From positions 46,506,506-46,570,505 of the forward strand of contig BRKX01000014.1 of NCBI GenBank assembly GCA_026008535.1: a stretch of 64,000 nt of DNA, in the 5' to 3' direction. Origin of the DNA: Perilla frutescens. Lineage: Eukaryota; Streptophyta; Magnoliopsida; Lamiales; Lamiaceae. The notes beneath the pieces were generated by a model. It made no database searches. It saw only the letters and a list, made by a program, of their open reading frames with translations, and was not told where the DNA came from. This document shows positions 22,891 through 34,631 of the stretch, one piece after another (position 1 is the first letter of the stretch; every line of letters starts with the position of its first letter). A program made the translations under genes and the position numbers.

Positions 22891-25827
22891 CTAGGCGTCA
22901 TTGAGGTAGCAAACAAACACCACTTCTTTCTCCTCTGGCTTGTAAAACTTTTTAACCCGATGCCTATTCACCACGAACAAGCTTCCATCCTTGCCTTTGG
23001 GTTCAATTGCCCCACCATCAAAAATTCGGGCTATGGTAAACGGACCACTCCATTTGGTCTTAAGTTTTCTGGGAAATAGCTTGAATCTCGAATTGAACAA
23101 AAGAATTTCATCTCCCAGTGTGAGGTCTTTTTGTCTCAAGAGCTTGTCATGGTAAACTTTAGCTCTCATCTTGTAAATAGCCGAATTTTCAAAAGCCTCC
23201 ATCCGGAATTCCTCTAATTCATTCAATTTGAAGATTCTCTCTCCAACGGATGACACGGGATCAAGGTTCAACTTCTTAGTGGCCCAAAACGCTTTATGCG
23301 AAAGCTCAATGGGCAAATGACAAGATTTTCCGAACACGAGTTGATAGGGAGACATTCCTAGCGGGGTCTTGTAAGCCGTGCGATAAGCCCATAATGCTTC
23401 ATCCAAGAGTGAAGACCAATCTTTTCCATTCGTGCGGACTACCTTTTGAAGTATTTACTTTACTTCCCGGTTTGCCAACTCGGCTTGACCGTTGGCTTGA
23501 GGATGATAAGGTGTCGTTATCTTATGCTTAACTCCATGTCTAGCAAGCAATGCTTCCATCCATTTGTTGCAAAAGTGTGAGCCACCATCGCTCACAATAG
23601 CTCTAGGGGCTCCAAACCTTGGCAAGACATTCTTTTTGAGAAATTTGAGAACAACTTTTGCATCATTTGTCTTTGTTGGAGTGGCTTCAATCCATCGTGA
23701 CACATAGTCTACGGCTAGCAAGATGTACAAATTTCCTTCGGATGCAACAAACGGTCCCATGAAGTCTATTCCCCACACATCGAAAAGCTCAACTTCAATG
23801 GTATTCTTCATGGGCATTTCATCCTTCTTAGATATAGAACCCATACGTTGGCATTTATCACAACTCCTAACAAACTCTCTTGCATCCTTGAAAATGCTTG
23901 GCCAATAAAATCCACTTTGGTAAATTTTTCTAGCCGTCCGATTGGCTCCAAAATGTCCCCCACTCAATCCCGCATGGCATGCTTCTAGTATTTGTCCCCA
24001 TTCCTCTTCGGGCACACACCTCCTCAAAACTAGATCCGCACATCTTCTAAACAAAAATGGTTCATCCCACACAAAGAATCTCAGATCATGGAAAAATTTC
24101 TTCTTTTGATATCCTTCTAACTCTTTCGGTGCAATTCCCGCCACCAAGTAATTCACTATATCCGCAAACCATGCCACCTTCATCGTACCCACAACGAGGA
24201 TTCTTTCATCTGGGAAGCAATCATCGATCTCCATTTTATCATCTTGATTTTCTTTGGTATGCTCCAAACGAGATAGGTGGTCGGCCACCACATTCTCGCA
24301 CCCCTTTCGATCTTTAATTTCCACATCGAATTCTTGTAGGAGAAGAATCCACCGTATAAGTTGGGGCTTGGCATCCTTCTTGGCAAAGAGATGCCTCAAC
24401 GCGGCGTGATCCGTGTGGACAATTGTTCGGGCCCCAATAAGACAGGGCCGGAACTTGTCAAAAGCATATACAACCGCCAACAACTCCCTTTCAGTGGTTG
24501 TGTAATTGAATTGTGCCGGATCCAAAGTTTTGCTTCCATAGTAGATCACCTGGAACAACTTCTCTCTCCTTTGCCCTAAAGCGGCTCCCACGGCTACCTC
24601 GCTCGCATCGCACATGAGCTCAAAGGGTTCACTCCAATCCGGGGCAATGAGTACCAGGACCGTCATTAGGGCCTTCTTCAGCGTCTCAAACGCCTGCACA
24701 CATTCACCATCAAAAACAAAATCATTAGATTTTTCAAGCAATTTACACAAGGGTTTAGGGATCTTTGAAAAATCCTTAATAAAACGCCGATAGAAACCGG
24801 CATGACCAAGGAAACTCCGGACACCCTTTTCATTGGTGGGGGGTGGAAGCTTCTTAATAGCAACTATTTTGGCTCGATCCACCTCTAAGCCTGCAGCAGA
24901 AACCTTGTGGCCAAGGACTACTCCGTCTCTCACCATGAAATGACATTTTTCCCAGTTCAAAACAAGGTTAGTATCTTCACAACGCTGCAAAACTCGGGTT
25001 AGGTTGTTCAAGCAATCATCAAAAGAGTTCCCAAAAATCGAAAAATCATCCATGAAAACCTCCATTATCTTTTCAATGAAATCATGAAAGATTGACATCA
25101 TGCACCTTTGAAAAGTAGCGGGTGCATTACACAATCCAAAGGACATTCTTCTAAAAGCAAAAATTCCATAAGGGCATGTGAAAGCGGATTTATGTTGGTC
25201 CTCGGGTGCAATTAAAATTTGGTTATATCCGGAGTACCCATCTAAAAAATAATAAAACTCATACCCGGCCAACCTATCAAGCATTTGGTCAATGAAAGGT
25301 AATGGAAAGTGATCCTTTCTAGTGGCCGCATTTAATGCACGGTAATCAATACACACTCGCCACCCGTTCACAAGCCTAGTAGCTATCAATTCATTTCTTT
25401 CATCCTTCACTACGGTCATTCCTCCCTTTTTGGCTACCACTTGGGTGGGACTCACCCACTCACTATCGGAAATAGCATAGACTATACCCGCATCAAGCCA
25501 TTTAAGAACTTCCTTCCTAACCACTTCTTGCATTATGGGATTCAATCGGCGTTGGGGTTGGACACGAGGTTGGTAATTTTCTTCTAACAGAATTCTATGC
25601 ATGCAAATTGTGGGACTAATCCCCTTCAAATCCCCAATGGACCACCCTAACGTGGATTTATGCTTCCTCAAAACTCTAAGTAACTTATCAAGCTCACATG
25701 AAGATAACAAGGAAGACACAATTACGGGATATGTTTCATTTGGACCCAAGTAAGCATACCTCAAGTGGCTCGGGAGTGGTTTCAATTCTTCCTTCTTGTC
25801 TTTCTCTTCACCTCCTTCCTTTTTCAA
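22891..25827 (-). pseudogene. Athila pol: reverse transcriptase, RNase H, integrase
   Basis: One frame of about 979 codons on the minus strand with a single internal stop (TAA at 23455-23457, where lysine is expected). RT: WRVCIDYRALNAATRKDHFP, FRRMSFGLCNAPATFQRCM, catalytic box VFMDDFSIFG. RNase H: FELMCDASEVAVGAALGQRR, then FDKFRPCLIGARTIVHTDHA and VVADHLSRLE. Integrase: zinc domain (GGHFGANRTARKIYQSGFYW, RSCDKCQRMG), core (VWGIDFMGPF, IVSDGGSHFCNKW, TTPYHPQANGQAE). The C-terminal part (23406-22891) carries DEALWAYRTAYKTP, KLKTKWSGPFTIARIF and the end VNRHRVKKFY. It is linked to protease by a short stretch with stops at 25870 and about 25833. Otherwise the domains look well preserved. Confidence 0.9.
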
Positions 25828-25869
25828 AGCCTCCTATTTGCCATCCCTTAATGGTAAAAAATGATTTCC

Positions 25870-27051
25870 TCATCTTGGGATTTTCTGTAGGGAATCAAGA
25901 GCAAATGCACAATCCAAAGTGTCGGTGTTATCATCAAAAGCATCAAAAGAGGAAGAGGAGTATAGAGATGCAAACAAAATGGTTTCCATGGGATCTTGAG
26001 AGATGTAGCGCTCTATCATTGTCTCTTCAACACATTCTTCTATAATATTCATCACTTTACAATCTTCTATTCTCATGGATTCTTCGTTATCGTCATGAAA
26101 CTTCATAGCATTATAAATCGAAAATGTACTGCTTTCATCATTCAAGCGGAGCGTGAGCTCCCCTTTTGACACATCAATTAGTGCCTTCCCCGTTGCTAAG
26201 AATGGTCCTCCCAAAATAAGTGGCACATTCTTATCCTCCTCCATATCTAAGACAACAAAATCCACGGGAAAAATAAAATCATTCACCTTCACAAGGACAT
26301 CCTCCACAACTCCTCTTGGGTAAGTCAAGGACCTATCCGCCATTTGCAAGCATATCGTTGTCGGCTTGATTTCCCCAACATTAAGCTTCAAGAAGAACGA
26401 CAACGGCATAAGATTAATACTTGCACCCAAATCACAAAGGGCTTTCTTCTCATGGAAATCTCCAATGGTGACGGTGATGTTGAAACTCCCGGGATCCTTC
26501 ATCTTGGCGGGAAGTTTCTTTTGAATCAAGGCACTACAATTTTTCGTCAAACTCACAGTCTCAAAGTTGCCCAATTTCTTCTTTCTCGTCACTACGTCTT
26601 TGAGAAATTTGGCATAGCTTGGCATTTGTTGAAGGGCCTCCACAAAAGGGAGGTTAATTTGAATCCTTCGGAATATGTTAAGAAATTTGGAGAATTGCTC
26701 TTCATTTTTGGACTTTTGAAGTCTTTGAGGGTAAGGTATGTTTGCATGTGATCCATCTACCTCCTTTGGTGGAGGTCTTACCTTTCCTTCAATGGATTTA
26801 TCTTTCTTGACATTCATTTCCTCTCCTACCACTTCTTCTTCTTTCCCTTCATCAGTGGTTGCCTCATCATCTTGTGTTGGCATTTCAGGGCCTTTATATG
26901 TGGTTCCACTCCGTAGGGCAATGGCTTTGCAATCCTTCGGGTTCACCGTTGTATTGGCGGGAAAGTGTCCCGGTTGATGTTGTCCTCCTACGGCGGTAGC
27001 TAGTTGCCCCATTTGCTTCTCAAGCATTTTTAATTGGGTATTTACCGCCAC
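25870..27051 (-). pseudogene. Athila aspartic protease and gag-protease linker
   Basis: It begins with a coiled-coil-like segment (TQLKMLEKQMGQLATAVGG), then KDCKAIALRSGTTYKGPEM, a region typical of the Athila Gag-Pol junction. Protease follows: EKKALCDLGASINLMPLSFF with D-L-G in place of the usual D-T/S-G, as is common in Athila, then a flap-like region up to DKNVPLILGGPFLATGKALI. The protease would cut the polyprotein. The frame differs from gag, so a 1-base shift lies near 27090. A stop at 25870 separates it from reverse transcriptase, which is in the same frame. Confidence 0.85.
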
Positions 27052-27070
27052 TTGGTTACTCTCAAGCTTC

Positions 27071-28348
27071 TCAAATCTTGTTTGGGATATACTTGTCGGT
27101 CTTGTTCAATAGAGTCATGAGAAGTTCTTCCATTTTTGGTTTCTTTTCATCATCGATGACCCCATTTGTAACTGAAAATCCAGGAGGTGGTTGGAGGTGA
27201 TTGTTCGGATTTGAATAAGAGAGATTCGGATGTGGTGGCTTAGGATGGTATTGGTTTCCACCTTGCCCTTGTGATCCTCCAAAGTGAGGCTTAAAATCTT
27301 GATTGAAGGGCCTTTGGTAACCCCCATAGTTACCTTGACCAACAAAGCTCGCTTCCTCCATGTTAGGCATGATCGAAGGCTCCAATCTTGGTGATGCCAT
27401 AGCCTCTATTTTTGAGTTCAAAGTGGTCATCTGAGCGACTAGAAGGGCTATGGCATCATTGTTTGTGGTTTCCACTTTTTTCAAGATTTGTACATTTTCC
27501 CGCTCCCCTGGCCATTGATAGGTGTTGGAGGCCATCTTCTCGATGATTGTGACTGCTTCTTCGGGTCCTCGGTTTAATAACGATCCTCCGGCCGACGCAT
27601 CAAGAATAACACTGGACTTGCAACCGCCATAAAAAATGCACACTTGATGATCCGTGCCAAAACCGTGCCCCGGACATTTGCGAAGCATCTCTCTAAACCG
27701 CTCCCAAGCTTCACACAATGACTCTTCATCCCTTTGCTTGAATTGAGTTATCTCTCTTTTCAACTTCAATATCTTTCCAGGAGGAAAGAATTTCTGAAGG
27801 AATTTAGAAAGTAAGTCACTCCATGAGGTGAATGAACCAGGTGGTTGGTTCAACCACCATGTTCGTGCTTTGTCCCGCAGTGAGAAATAGAAAAGCTTCA
27901 AATGGATTGCATCCTCGGGCACCCCATTAATCTTGACCGTTCGGGCGATCTTCAAAAATTGGTGGACATGTTCGTGTGGATCTTCAAGTGCCATTCCACC
28001 AAACTGGTTTTGGGACACCATAGCCATTAGTGCCGGTTTCAATTCGAAGTTGTTGGCTTGTATAGCCGGCCCATTGACAACCCCCTCATTAAGCATAGGT
28101 TGAAACAAATTTCTAATCGGGGATTCCTCAACTCGAGCCCCAGCTTCCTCTTGGGCCTGAAGTTGTCCTCTCATCTCCTCAAGCTGTCTTTGCATTTGAA
28201 GAATCAACGGATCTTGGATGGGAGGTGGAGGTGGTGGATTATCCGCCATTCTATGTCTACGTCTTCTTCTAGCGTTGTTACGACGGCTCATGGCTTCAAT
28301 CTCGGTATCTAACTCAATCAACGGATCACCACGTGCCCTTGTATGCAT
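27071..28348 (-). pseudogene. Athila gag
   Basis: 425 codons on the minus strand starting about 140 bp inside the 5' LTR edge. There is a basic N-terminus (SRRNNARRRRRHRM), a proline run, a coiled-coil-like stretch (QMQRQLEEMRGQLQAQEE) and the Gag core (DPHEHVHQFLKIARTVKING, LKLFYFSLRDKARTWW, SWSDLLSKFLQKFFPPGK, FKQRDEESLCEAWERFREML). This is the family often called retrotransposon gag domain; it would form the virus-like particle. The C-terminus is G/Q/N-rich with no zinc knuckle, as usual for Athila. It ends at 27071 by a frameshift just before the protease linker and otherwise appears open. Confidence 0.88.
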
Positions 28349-28461
28349 ACACTACCTGCGAACAACTTAAAGTAAGTTTGAAGTCCAAAATTAACTAACA
28401 CGTTTAATCTAGCAAAATAATTCTTGAAACGATATTGCATATACTCAAATAAACAAATAGT

Positions 28462-28479
28462 TCCCCGGCAATGGCGCCA
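28462..28479 (-). other. Primer-binding site of the Athila element (tRNA-Asp type)
   Basis: Read on the minus strand it is TGGCGCCATTGCCGGGGA, six bases inside the 5' LTR. It matches the aspartate-tRNA primer site known for Athila elements, apart from one likely change (ATTGCC for GTTGCC). Confidence 0.85.
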
Positions 28480-28485
28480 AAAACT

Positions 28486-29924
28486 TGATGAGATTTTTCT
28501 TTCACAACGATTTAACCAACACAAGCTTTAATTAACCAAATCCCAATTATGCAAGTGAACATACGGAGCATAGGAGACCGGGTCAAACACGGGGAATTAA
28601 TTGCATAAATGAGTTTACAAGTACCATCACATCGAACATTTTCACTAGTCAAACCATTCGAAATTTGGTTGGAGAATTAACTAGAAAAACAAGTTTCACA
28701 ATAATAAACAAAGATAGCAACACAAGATGAATAAAAGAGAATAAAAACCTAATAAAAATCACAATGAGGAAAAATGGCTCTAGGGCATTGTTCATTAGTG
28801 AAAACTTGTTCATTAAATAATAGATTTATGCATAATCTCCCCAAACAACAATTGATACCAAATTTAGTCGAAGCCCTCTCTCGAGCAACTAAGACCTTTC
28901 AATTAAACTCAATTCCCCTATCTCTAGGGCTAAATTGCAATTTAATCTAATCAAGCACAATCAATCAATAAACATCAATTAAACATTAATCTCTCGATCT
29001 AATGCAAAATTGAAGCCATAAATCATTTACCCATGCACAATTGATTCTTTCGAACTCGATTATACACCAAATTCTATCCTAAGATGGCCAATCAAAGAAT
29101 AGAAGCAATTAAACCATGATTTATGATAAAGAAGGGGAAGATTAAGCAATAACCCATGTTTAATTCACAAACTTATCACCAAATCACAACACCCTAGATG
29201 CCTAGAAATTTAGCTAACCATAATCACAATAAAGAAATCCATAATCACAATAAAGAAAAACATCACATAAAAGAAAAACAAAAGAGAGGAGGAGAAAAAA
29301 CCCAAAAACTTGAATATAGTTCTTCAAAAACTTCTTGAATCTTCCATACACCAAGCTCCAAGCTCTCACAACTCTTTCTTACTCTAAAATTGGCAAAATA
29401 TCAAAGTCTACCCTAATTTTTCGAACTAAGGATGGCTTTTATACTATGATGGCAAAAATGGGGTAAAAATCCGGATATTCCTGAAAACAAGACACAGGGG
29501 CGCGACATGGGGCCGGTCGCGCCCCATGGCTCGCGCCGCGTGGAGTGAGGCGCGACCCGAGCTGGCCCATTCCTGGGTCGCACCGCGTTGCAGGCCATTA
29601 AAATCATGATGCGGACGTCGAGCCGCGGGTCGCGCCCCAGGCCCCGGGTTGCGCCGCGTTGCAGGCCGTGCCCGGCCTCCCAGCTTCGACTCGGTCTTCG
29701 TGCTCTCTCGCCCGTCCGATCCAGCTTTCGGATCCTTTCCGATGCGCACTTCGATCCTCGAGTCCCGGGTTGCTCATTTTAAACCTGTTTTCTAAATTAA
29801 TGGTGTTAGCAACACTTATTCTAAATAACAACTAATATTATCTTAATTGATTACTAAACATACTAAAACATGATAAAAACATACGAAATAATGCTCGGAT
29901 TAGGACTAAAATACGAGCATGTCA
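28486..29924 (-). mobile_element. 5' LTR of the Athila element
   Basis: 1439 bp, same length as the other LTR, with TG/CA ends. It is flanked on the outer side by ATAGT, which equals the flank at 16812-16816. Its promoter reads toward lower coordinates, into gag. Confidence 0.95.
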
Positions 29925-30403
29925 ATAGTGGTAGTGTATTTAACGCCATTAGTCAATATGCAGTGGACAAGCTCGGCCTAGTACCACAGAAGTATCCCAA
30001 GCCCTATAAGTTACAGTGGCTTACAGTCACAAGTCAGGTTAGTGTTGGATTTACTATTGGTCGATATACTGACACTGTTTTATGTGATGTCATTTCTATG
30101 GAGACAACACACATTCTTCTAGGTCAACCGTGGCAATTCGATTGAGGAGCAATGCATGATTGTCGCGCCAACACGTATTCCTTCGCATTGAATGGACATA
30201 CCATCAGAATGAGGCCTTTGGCACCTGAGGACGTCATTGAGGATCAAAAGTGGATGCAAGAAAAGTTTAAAGCCGAAAGGGAAAGGAAGGCCACAACTAT
30301 CAAGAGCGAATCAATCGCCACCATCCCTAGCCCTACTACGACACCGTTGGAGTCTTGTTCACATCAAGACATGTCGTCTAGTTCATCCAATGCAGATCAC
30401 TAG
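29925..30403 (+). pseudogene. C1 protease, 3' fragment
   Basis: After the target duplication the frame continues GSVFNAISQYAVDKLGL, KYPKPYKLQWLT, then TVLCDVISMETTHILLGQPW and an end typical of CRM protease. A stop at 30143 (CGA to TGA after WQFD) interrupts it. The following ANTYSFALNGHTIRMRPLAP matches the linker after protease in C2, up to 30403. It is the second half of the gene broken by Athila. Confidence 0.8.
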
Positions 30404-32695
30404 TTGAATTCAGACATGATAAATGGAGCTACAATTCCGTCCCAGCCCATATGCATTGATCCAACACTGGATCCGGGTAAGTCGGATAATCTGTTAATTT
30501 CTCAGAATGGTGCTACTAATGATTGTTTTTCTAGTGATGTGCAGATCGAGAAGAGAGAGTTTGATAATGAGCAACTTGGAATAACTACATCCAACCCTGA
30601 AGGCAGCCCGGAAGAAGTTTCCAACTCTCAAGAGGAGATCCACGAAGAGCTGAAGTTGGAGAATGATAATGTTCGACTTAGAGATCAGCTTGTTCTAGAT
30701 AAGTCATCCAATACCCATGTTGTTTATCTTAAGGACGTGTTACTTGAAATCGAGAGAGGTAAGTACCGTCTATACTATTCCAGTATTGATAGGTATTTGA
30801 CGTGTATAGTTGAATCCATGTTTCTATTAAGAATTAATTTAACATTTGGATTTGACTTGAAATGCATGAAAAGGTTGGATAGTAGAGAGTCATTGTTTGT
30901 TCCAACCAAGTGTAATATGCGAGCATGGTATTTGAATTCAATTAGTTTGTGTTTTTCCATTGCTTATTTGAAATCCATTCATAGTGTTGAACATGCTGGA
31001 AATTGCATAATTATTTGTTATGCCATGTTCAATCCATTATATGTTACACATTGGATAGTTGATTGTTTTGTTGAGTGTTTTACTGATGCATTGTCGAGAA
31101 GGTACGTTCTCTTGAACCTTATGCATGCTAAGATGTTAGGATTTGATGCAATTAAGGAGTTGTATGCATGTGATGAGTTTTTCGCACCTATCTATGCTGA
31201 ATGTTGTTCAAAATCGCGTGCTTATGATGGTTATTTCGTGCATGAGGGTTTCTTGTTCAAGGGTTCACAGTTATGCATTCCTAAGTCTTCTATGCGTGAG
31301 TTGTTAGTTCTTGAATCGCATGCGGGAGGTTTAATGGGTCACTTTGGTGTGTCTAACACGTTAAACTTGCTGCATGAACATTTCTTTTGGCCACGTATGA
31401 ACCATGATGTTGAGAATGTGTGTAGTAGATGTATAATATGCAAGAAATCAAAATCTACTTCACATCCTTTTGGTTTATACACTCCTCTACCAGCCCCGTC
31501 TTCCCCGTGGATTGATTTATCTATGGATTTCATATTAGGATTACCACGGTCTAGATCTGGTCGAGATTCTATCTTTGTTGTAATTGATAGGTTTTCCAAG
31601 ATGTCTCATTTCATTGCATGTAGGAAAACTGATGATGCTATACACATTGCCAATTTGTTCTTTATACATGTTGTGCGTTTACATGGAATACCTAGAACTA
31701 TTATTAGTGATAGGGATTCTAAGTTTCTTGCACATTTTTGGCGTGTTCTATGGGGTAAGCTAGGTACCAAATTATTATTTTCTTCTCAAGCTTCTAAATT
31801 TTTAGGACATTTTTGGCGTGTTTTGTGGGGAAAATTAGGAACTAAGTTATTGTTTTCTACTACATGTCATCCACAAACCGATGGTCAAACTGAGGTTGTG
31901 AATCGTACATTAGGAGCTTTACTTAGGTCTCTAATTAAGAATAACTTGAAGTCATGGGAAGAATGTTTACCATATGCTGAATTTGCTTATAATCGTGTTG
32001 TGCATTCTTCTACTAATATGTCTCCTTTTGAGGTTGTTTATGGATTTAATCCATTAACTCCTACTGATTTATTACCTTTACCCGTTGAGCATCTAACGAG
32101 TGTTAAATGTATGAAGAGAGCTGATTTCATTCAAGAGATGCATGAGAAGGTACGTGCCCGGATTGAGCACCAAGGCTCAAGGATCACCGCCGCACGCAAC
32201 ACGAGGTGCAAACGTGTCATCTTTCAGCCCGGTGATCATGTTTGGGTTCATTTAAGCCCTGGCCGATTTCCTAACTTGAGGAAATCCAAGTTGTCGCCCT
32301 GTGGAGATGGTCCCTTCACTGTTCTAAGCCGTGTTAATGCCAATGCATACCGCATTGATCTACCTGGTGAGTATAAGTGTTCTTCCACGTTTAATGTAGC
32401 TGATTTATCTCCTTTTGTTGCAGATGAGTTCGATCATGATGAGGTTCCAAATTCGAGGACGAATTCTTTTCAGCAGGGGGGGAATGATGAGGACATCCAT
32501 AGCAATGAGGAAGTCAATGAAGAGCTTCAATTCAAAGGACCCGTCACAAGACTACGAGCTAAGAAGTTACAAGATTATTTGCAAGCTACAATTCGCAATA
32601 AGCTCGAAGAAGAAGACGGCGTGCAAGGAAGCTTGAAGATGATGAACTTGTTGACATTGGAAGATGGAGATCAAGACATGGAGAACATTACATGA
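30404..32695 (+). pseudogene. Chimeric ORF: novel segment, C1 integrase, duplicated motif, C2-type integrase end
   Basis: A 763-codon open frame with three parts. Residues 1 to about 227 (30404-31085) match no domain of C2 or C4 and stand where reverse transcriptase and RNase H should be. From DALSRRYVLLNLMHAKMLGF the reading is CRM integrase: zinc domain (ESHAGGLMGHFGVSNTLNLL, CSRCIICKKSK) and core (SMDFILGLPRSRSGRDSIF, IISDRDSKFLAHFW). At 31792 it passes into the inverted-repeat arm. This repeats about 25 residues (SKFLGHFWRVLWGKLG) in frame and finishes with C2 integrase and its C-terminal motif (GPVTRLRAKKLQ). The duplication lies between two catalytic acidic residues, so activity is unlikely. 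The last 211 bases overlap the LTR at 32485-33710. Confidence 0.75.
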
Positions 32696-33710
32696 TGTTG
32701 TGCACGTGTGCAAGTGTGCGTGTTCAAGGCCCACGGCCGAGAGTGAAGAGAAGCCCAAAGATATCGGCCCTTGATGATTTAATTAAGGGGATTGATTTAT
32801 TAGACTATAGTATTTTATTTATTTAATTAAGACTATAGTTTAATTCAGTTTATTTAATTAAATTAGATGTAATTTTCGGCCACCTTAAGTCTTAGTTTGA
32901 CTAGGATTTTAGATAAGGTAAGATCTACAAGTTCTACCTTAAATAGAATTCTAGTTTAGAAAACTTCCAAGTCCAATTCTAGATCAATTTGGACTCTAGA
33001 TTTTCGGCCTTTAGCATAGTAATTTTCGGTCCTCCTATACTTATAAATAGGGGATCCATGCTTCATTGTTACTTTAGACTATATTTGATTATTAAGCCTT
33101 TGCTTTCAATATCGTCTCTCCACTTTAAATCTTTTGTGAGTTTAGATAATTAAATTTATACTCTTAGATTTAGCACCTCTAAGTTTTACAAAGGGAATTC
33201 GTCGTCCACGTTCGAGGGATCATCGGAAACTCGCTATCCGAAGAGCAACTTAAAGAATTTGGCCTTGTATACGTTCGAGATCCAATGCAACTTTCGAGTT
33301 GTAATTCACATCACCTCCACCGCCGCCGTCCATCATCCACGACGCCACCATCACCGCTGTGGTTCACCTCCAAGACCAGCCACCATCGTTTTCAAGTTCA
33401 TCGTCACCTCGTTCAATCTGTAAGTCCGTCACAACTCTATCATATCCTATCTACCCTAGCCCTTCTAAACCTAATCCACCATCATCGATCATCATCATCC
33501 TTACCGTCTATAAACTCGTCCAAATCAGCCTTGTTTTCCTTTGAATTTGTGTTATTTTGTGTGTCATATGTCTAGGTATTTTATTTGGTTCTAGTCGTCT
33601 AGTTTATTCCGTTGTCTTTCGCATATTTTTACTTTGATTGTTTGAGTCATCGAAGACACAAAACTTACGTGTGTCGATGTGTGTTCGTTCCTAGAGTCCG
33701 GTTCGTATCA
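32485..33710 (+). mobile_element. C2-type LTR, copy in the left arm
   Basis: 1226 bp from TGATGAGGACATCC to GTTCGTATCA. It is preceded by the polypurine tract AGCAGGGGGGGAA and corresponds exactly to 47543-48768. TATA box TATAAATA near 33045, a triplet-rich CAC/CCG tract at about 33305-33360 and a splice-donor-like CTGTAAGTCC at about 33420. Its start overlaps the end of the integrase ORF. The CA end is followed not by unique flank but by C4 gag in the opposite orientation, copied from the C2-in-C4 nesting. Confidence 0.85.
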
Positions 33711-34342
33711 AATCCTTTCATTTTTTCCCAATTGTCGATGGGTGGATTGCGATTTCTGCGCCTTCTTTCTTGCTGCATCTCCCACCAAGTGGCTGCATAG
33801 CCTCTGAACTCCAAACAAGCTAATTGCACCTTTTTAGCTTCTGAGAAGTCGTAGCACGCGAAAATCTTCTCTACCTTACGTTCCCAATCTAGGTAGACAT
33901 CGGGATCGTGAAGGCCTTCAAACTCCGGAATGCTCGTTTTGATGTTGTTGAGCATTCGGTCTTCATTATAGTCATCACGACTATTTCCTCACCTCGGGCG
34001 ACGGCCTTGGTCGAACTCTTCAGTATTCTCATCAAAGTACTCCTCTTCAGGCTCATTTTGACGCTCATTGCGTCTAGCGGGTCCTCGAACAGCTTGTGTA
34101 ATGGTTGGAGTAGTCTTAGTGCGTTCAAGGGCTTGCACTAAGTCATCAAGCTTGTCGGAAAGAGCTTGTTGCTGTCGTTGGAAGTTCTTGGAAAGTGCTT
34201 CAAAATGGTATTTGGCATCCCACGGTGTGGTTGGATCTGAGGAAGACTCCATGGGAGCTTTGGATGGATCTCGGGGTGGGTCTACAGGTGGAGTGTCGAC
34301 TGGAGGGGCATGGGATGACTCGGATCGTGTACCTTTCTTCAT
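33711..34342 (-). pseudogene. C4 gag N-terminal part, copy in the left arm
   Basis: Minus-strand copy of 46911-47542. It starts MKKGTRSESSHAPP at 34342, has a stop after GRRPR, then continues from MLNNIKTSIPEFEGLHDPDV to NPPIDNWEKMKG, where the LTR at 33710 cuts it. CRM-type Gag core motifs (YLDWERKVEKIFACYDF, GYAATWWEMQQE) are clear. It has no continuation here. Confidence 0.85.
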
Positions 34343-34631
34343 GATACCTACAAGATGAACAAACGTAAAGGAAAACAAGGTAAAACCTCACAACCTCACG
34401 TTCACTCGTTTGTTTTCACTCTTGATTTTTCCTCTCGTGTTTGCACTCAAAGTGTTTAGTGAAGTGTGTGTGTCGTGTATAATGGAATGGTGAGGAGTAG
34501 AACTCTTGTCGAATGTCGAGGGTATGGATGAATTGCACGAAGGTGTAGACGAGTATCACTATCTTGGATCAATGGATGAGATGGTATGATGATGTGTAGG
34601 AGGCGTGTGGCTTATGTGGCAAAGGGGTGGG
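34343..34631 (-). other. C4 leader fragment, copy in the left arm
   Basis: The sequence just upstream of C4 gag. In minus sense it ends TTTACGTTTGTTCATCTTGTAGG before gag. It is cut at 34631 by the 3' LTR of element A. Confidence 0.75.

Larger units (their letters stand above)
16817..29924 (-). mobile_element. Complete Athila-type element, nested in C1 protease
   Basis: A 13,108-bp element on the minus strand with two 1439-bp LTRs (28486-29924 and 16817-18255), a tRNA-Asp-type primer site, a polypurine tract and a 5-bp target duplication ATAGT (16812-16816 and 29925-29929). Order in its own sense: 5' LTR, gag, protease, RT-RNase H-integrase, a 1.5-kb spacer, an extra ORF in the envelope-like position, a 1.5-kb non-coding stretch, 3' LTR. 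By hand count the LTRs differ at about two dozen sites (roughly 1.7 percent), many of them C/T in the GC-rich part. Every ORF carries at least one stop or frameshift. Athila is recognised from the protease text CDLGASINLMP, the RT box VFMDDFSIFG, the tRNA-Asp primer site and the overall length. Confidence 0.95.
15042..31791 (+). mobile_element. Defective CRM-type element C1, host of the Athila insertion
   Basis: Plus-strand order: 5' LTR (15042-15913), primer-binding site, leader, protease start (16741-16816), [Athila], rest of protease (29925 on), a non-homologous stretch, integrase up to about 31791. Gag is deleted: the leader passes straight into protease codons near 16741. Reverse transcriptase and RNase H are absent between about 30400 and 31086. 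The 3' end is replaced by the inverted-repeat arm, which carries the LTR of a different CRM subfamily. The assignment rests on protease and integrase similarity to C2 and C4 in this window and on the methionine-tRNA-type primer site. It could move only with proteins supplied by other elements. Confidence 0.75.

Noticed and set aside
31786..31796. HindIII site (AAGCTT) at the outer join as evidence of a cloning chimera.
   Set aside because: Neither native flank carries that site at the seam, so simple ligation of HindIII ends does not explain it. An assembly error remains possible for other reasons.
33285..33575. Small ORFs in the CRM LTRs (also 47678-47968).
   Set aside because: They run through the triplet-rich tract of the LTR, repeat only because the LTR is duplicated, and show no domain.
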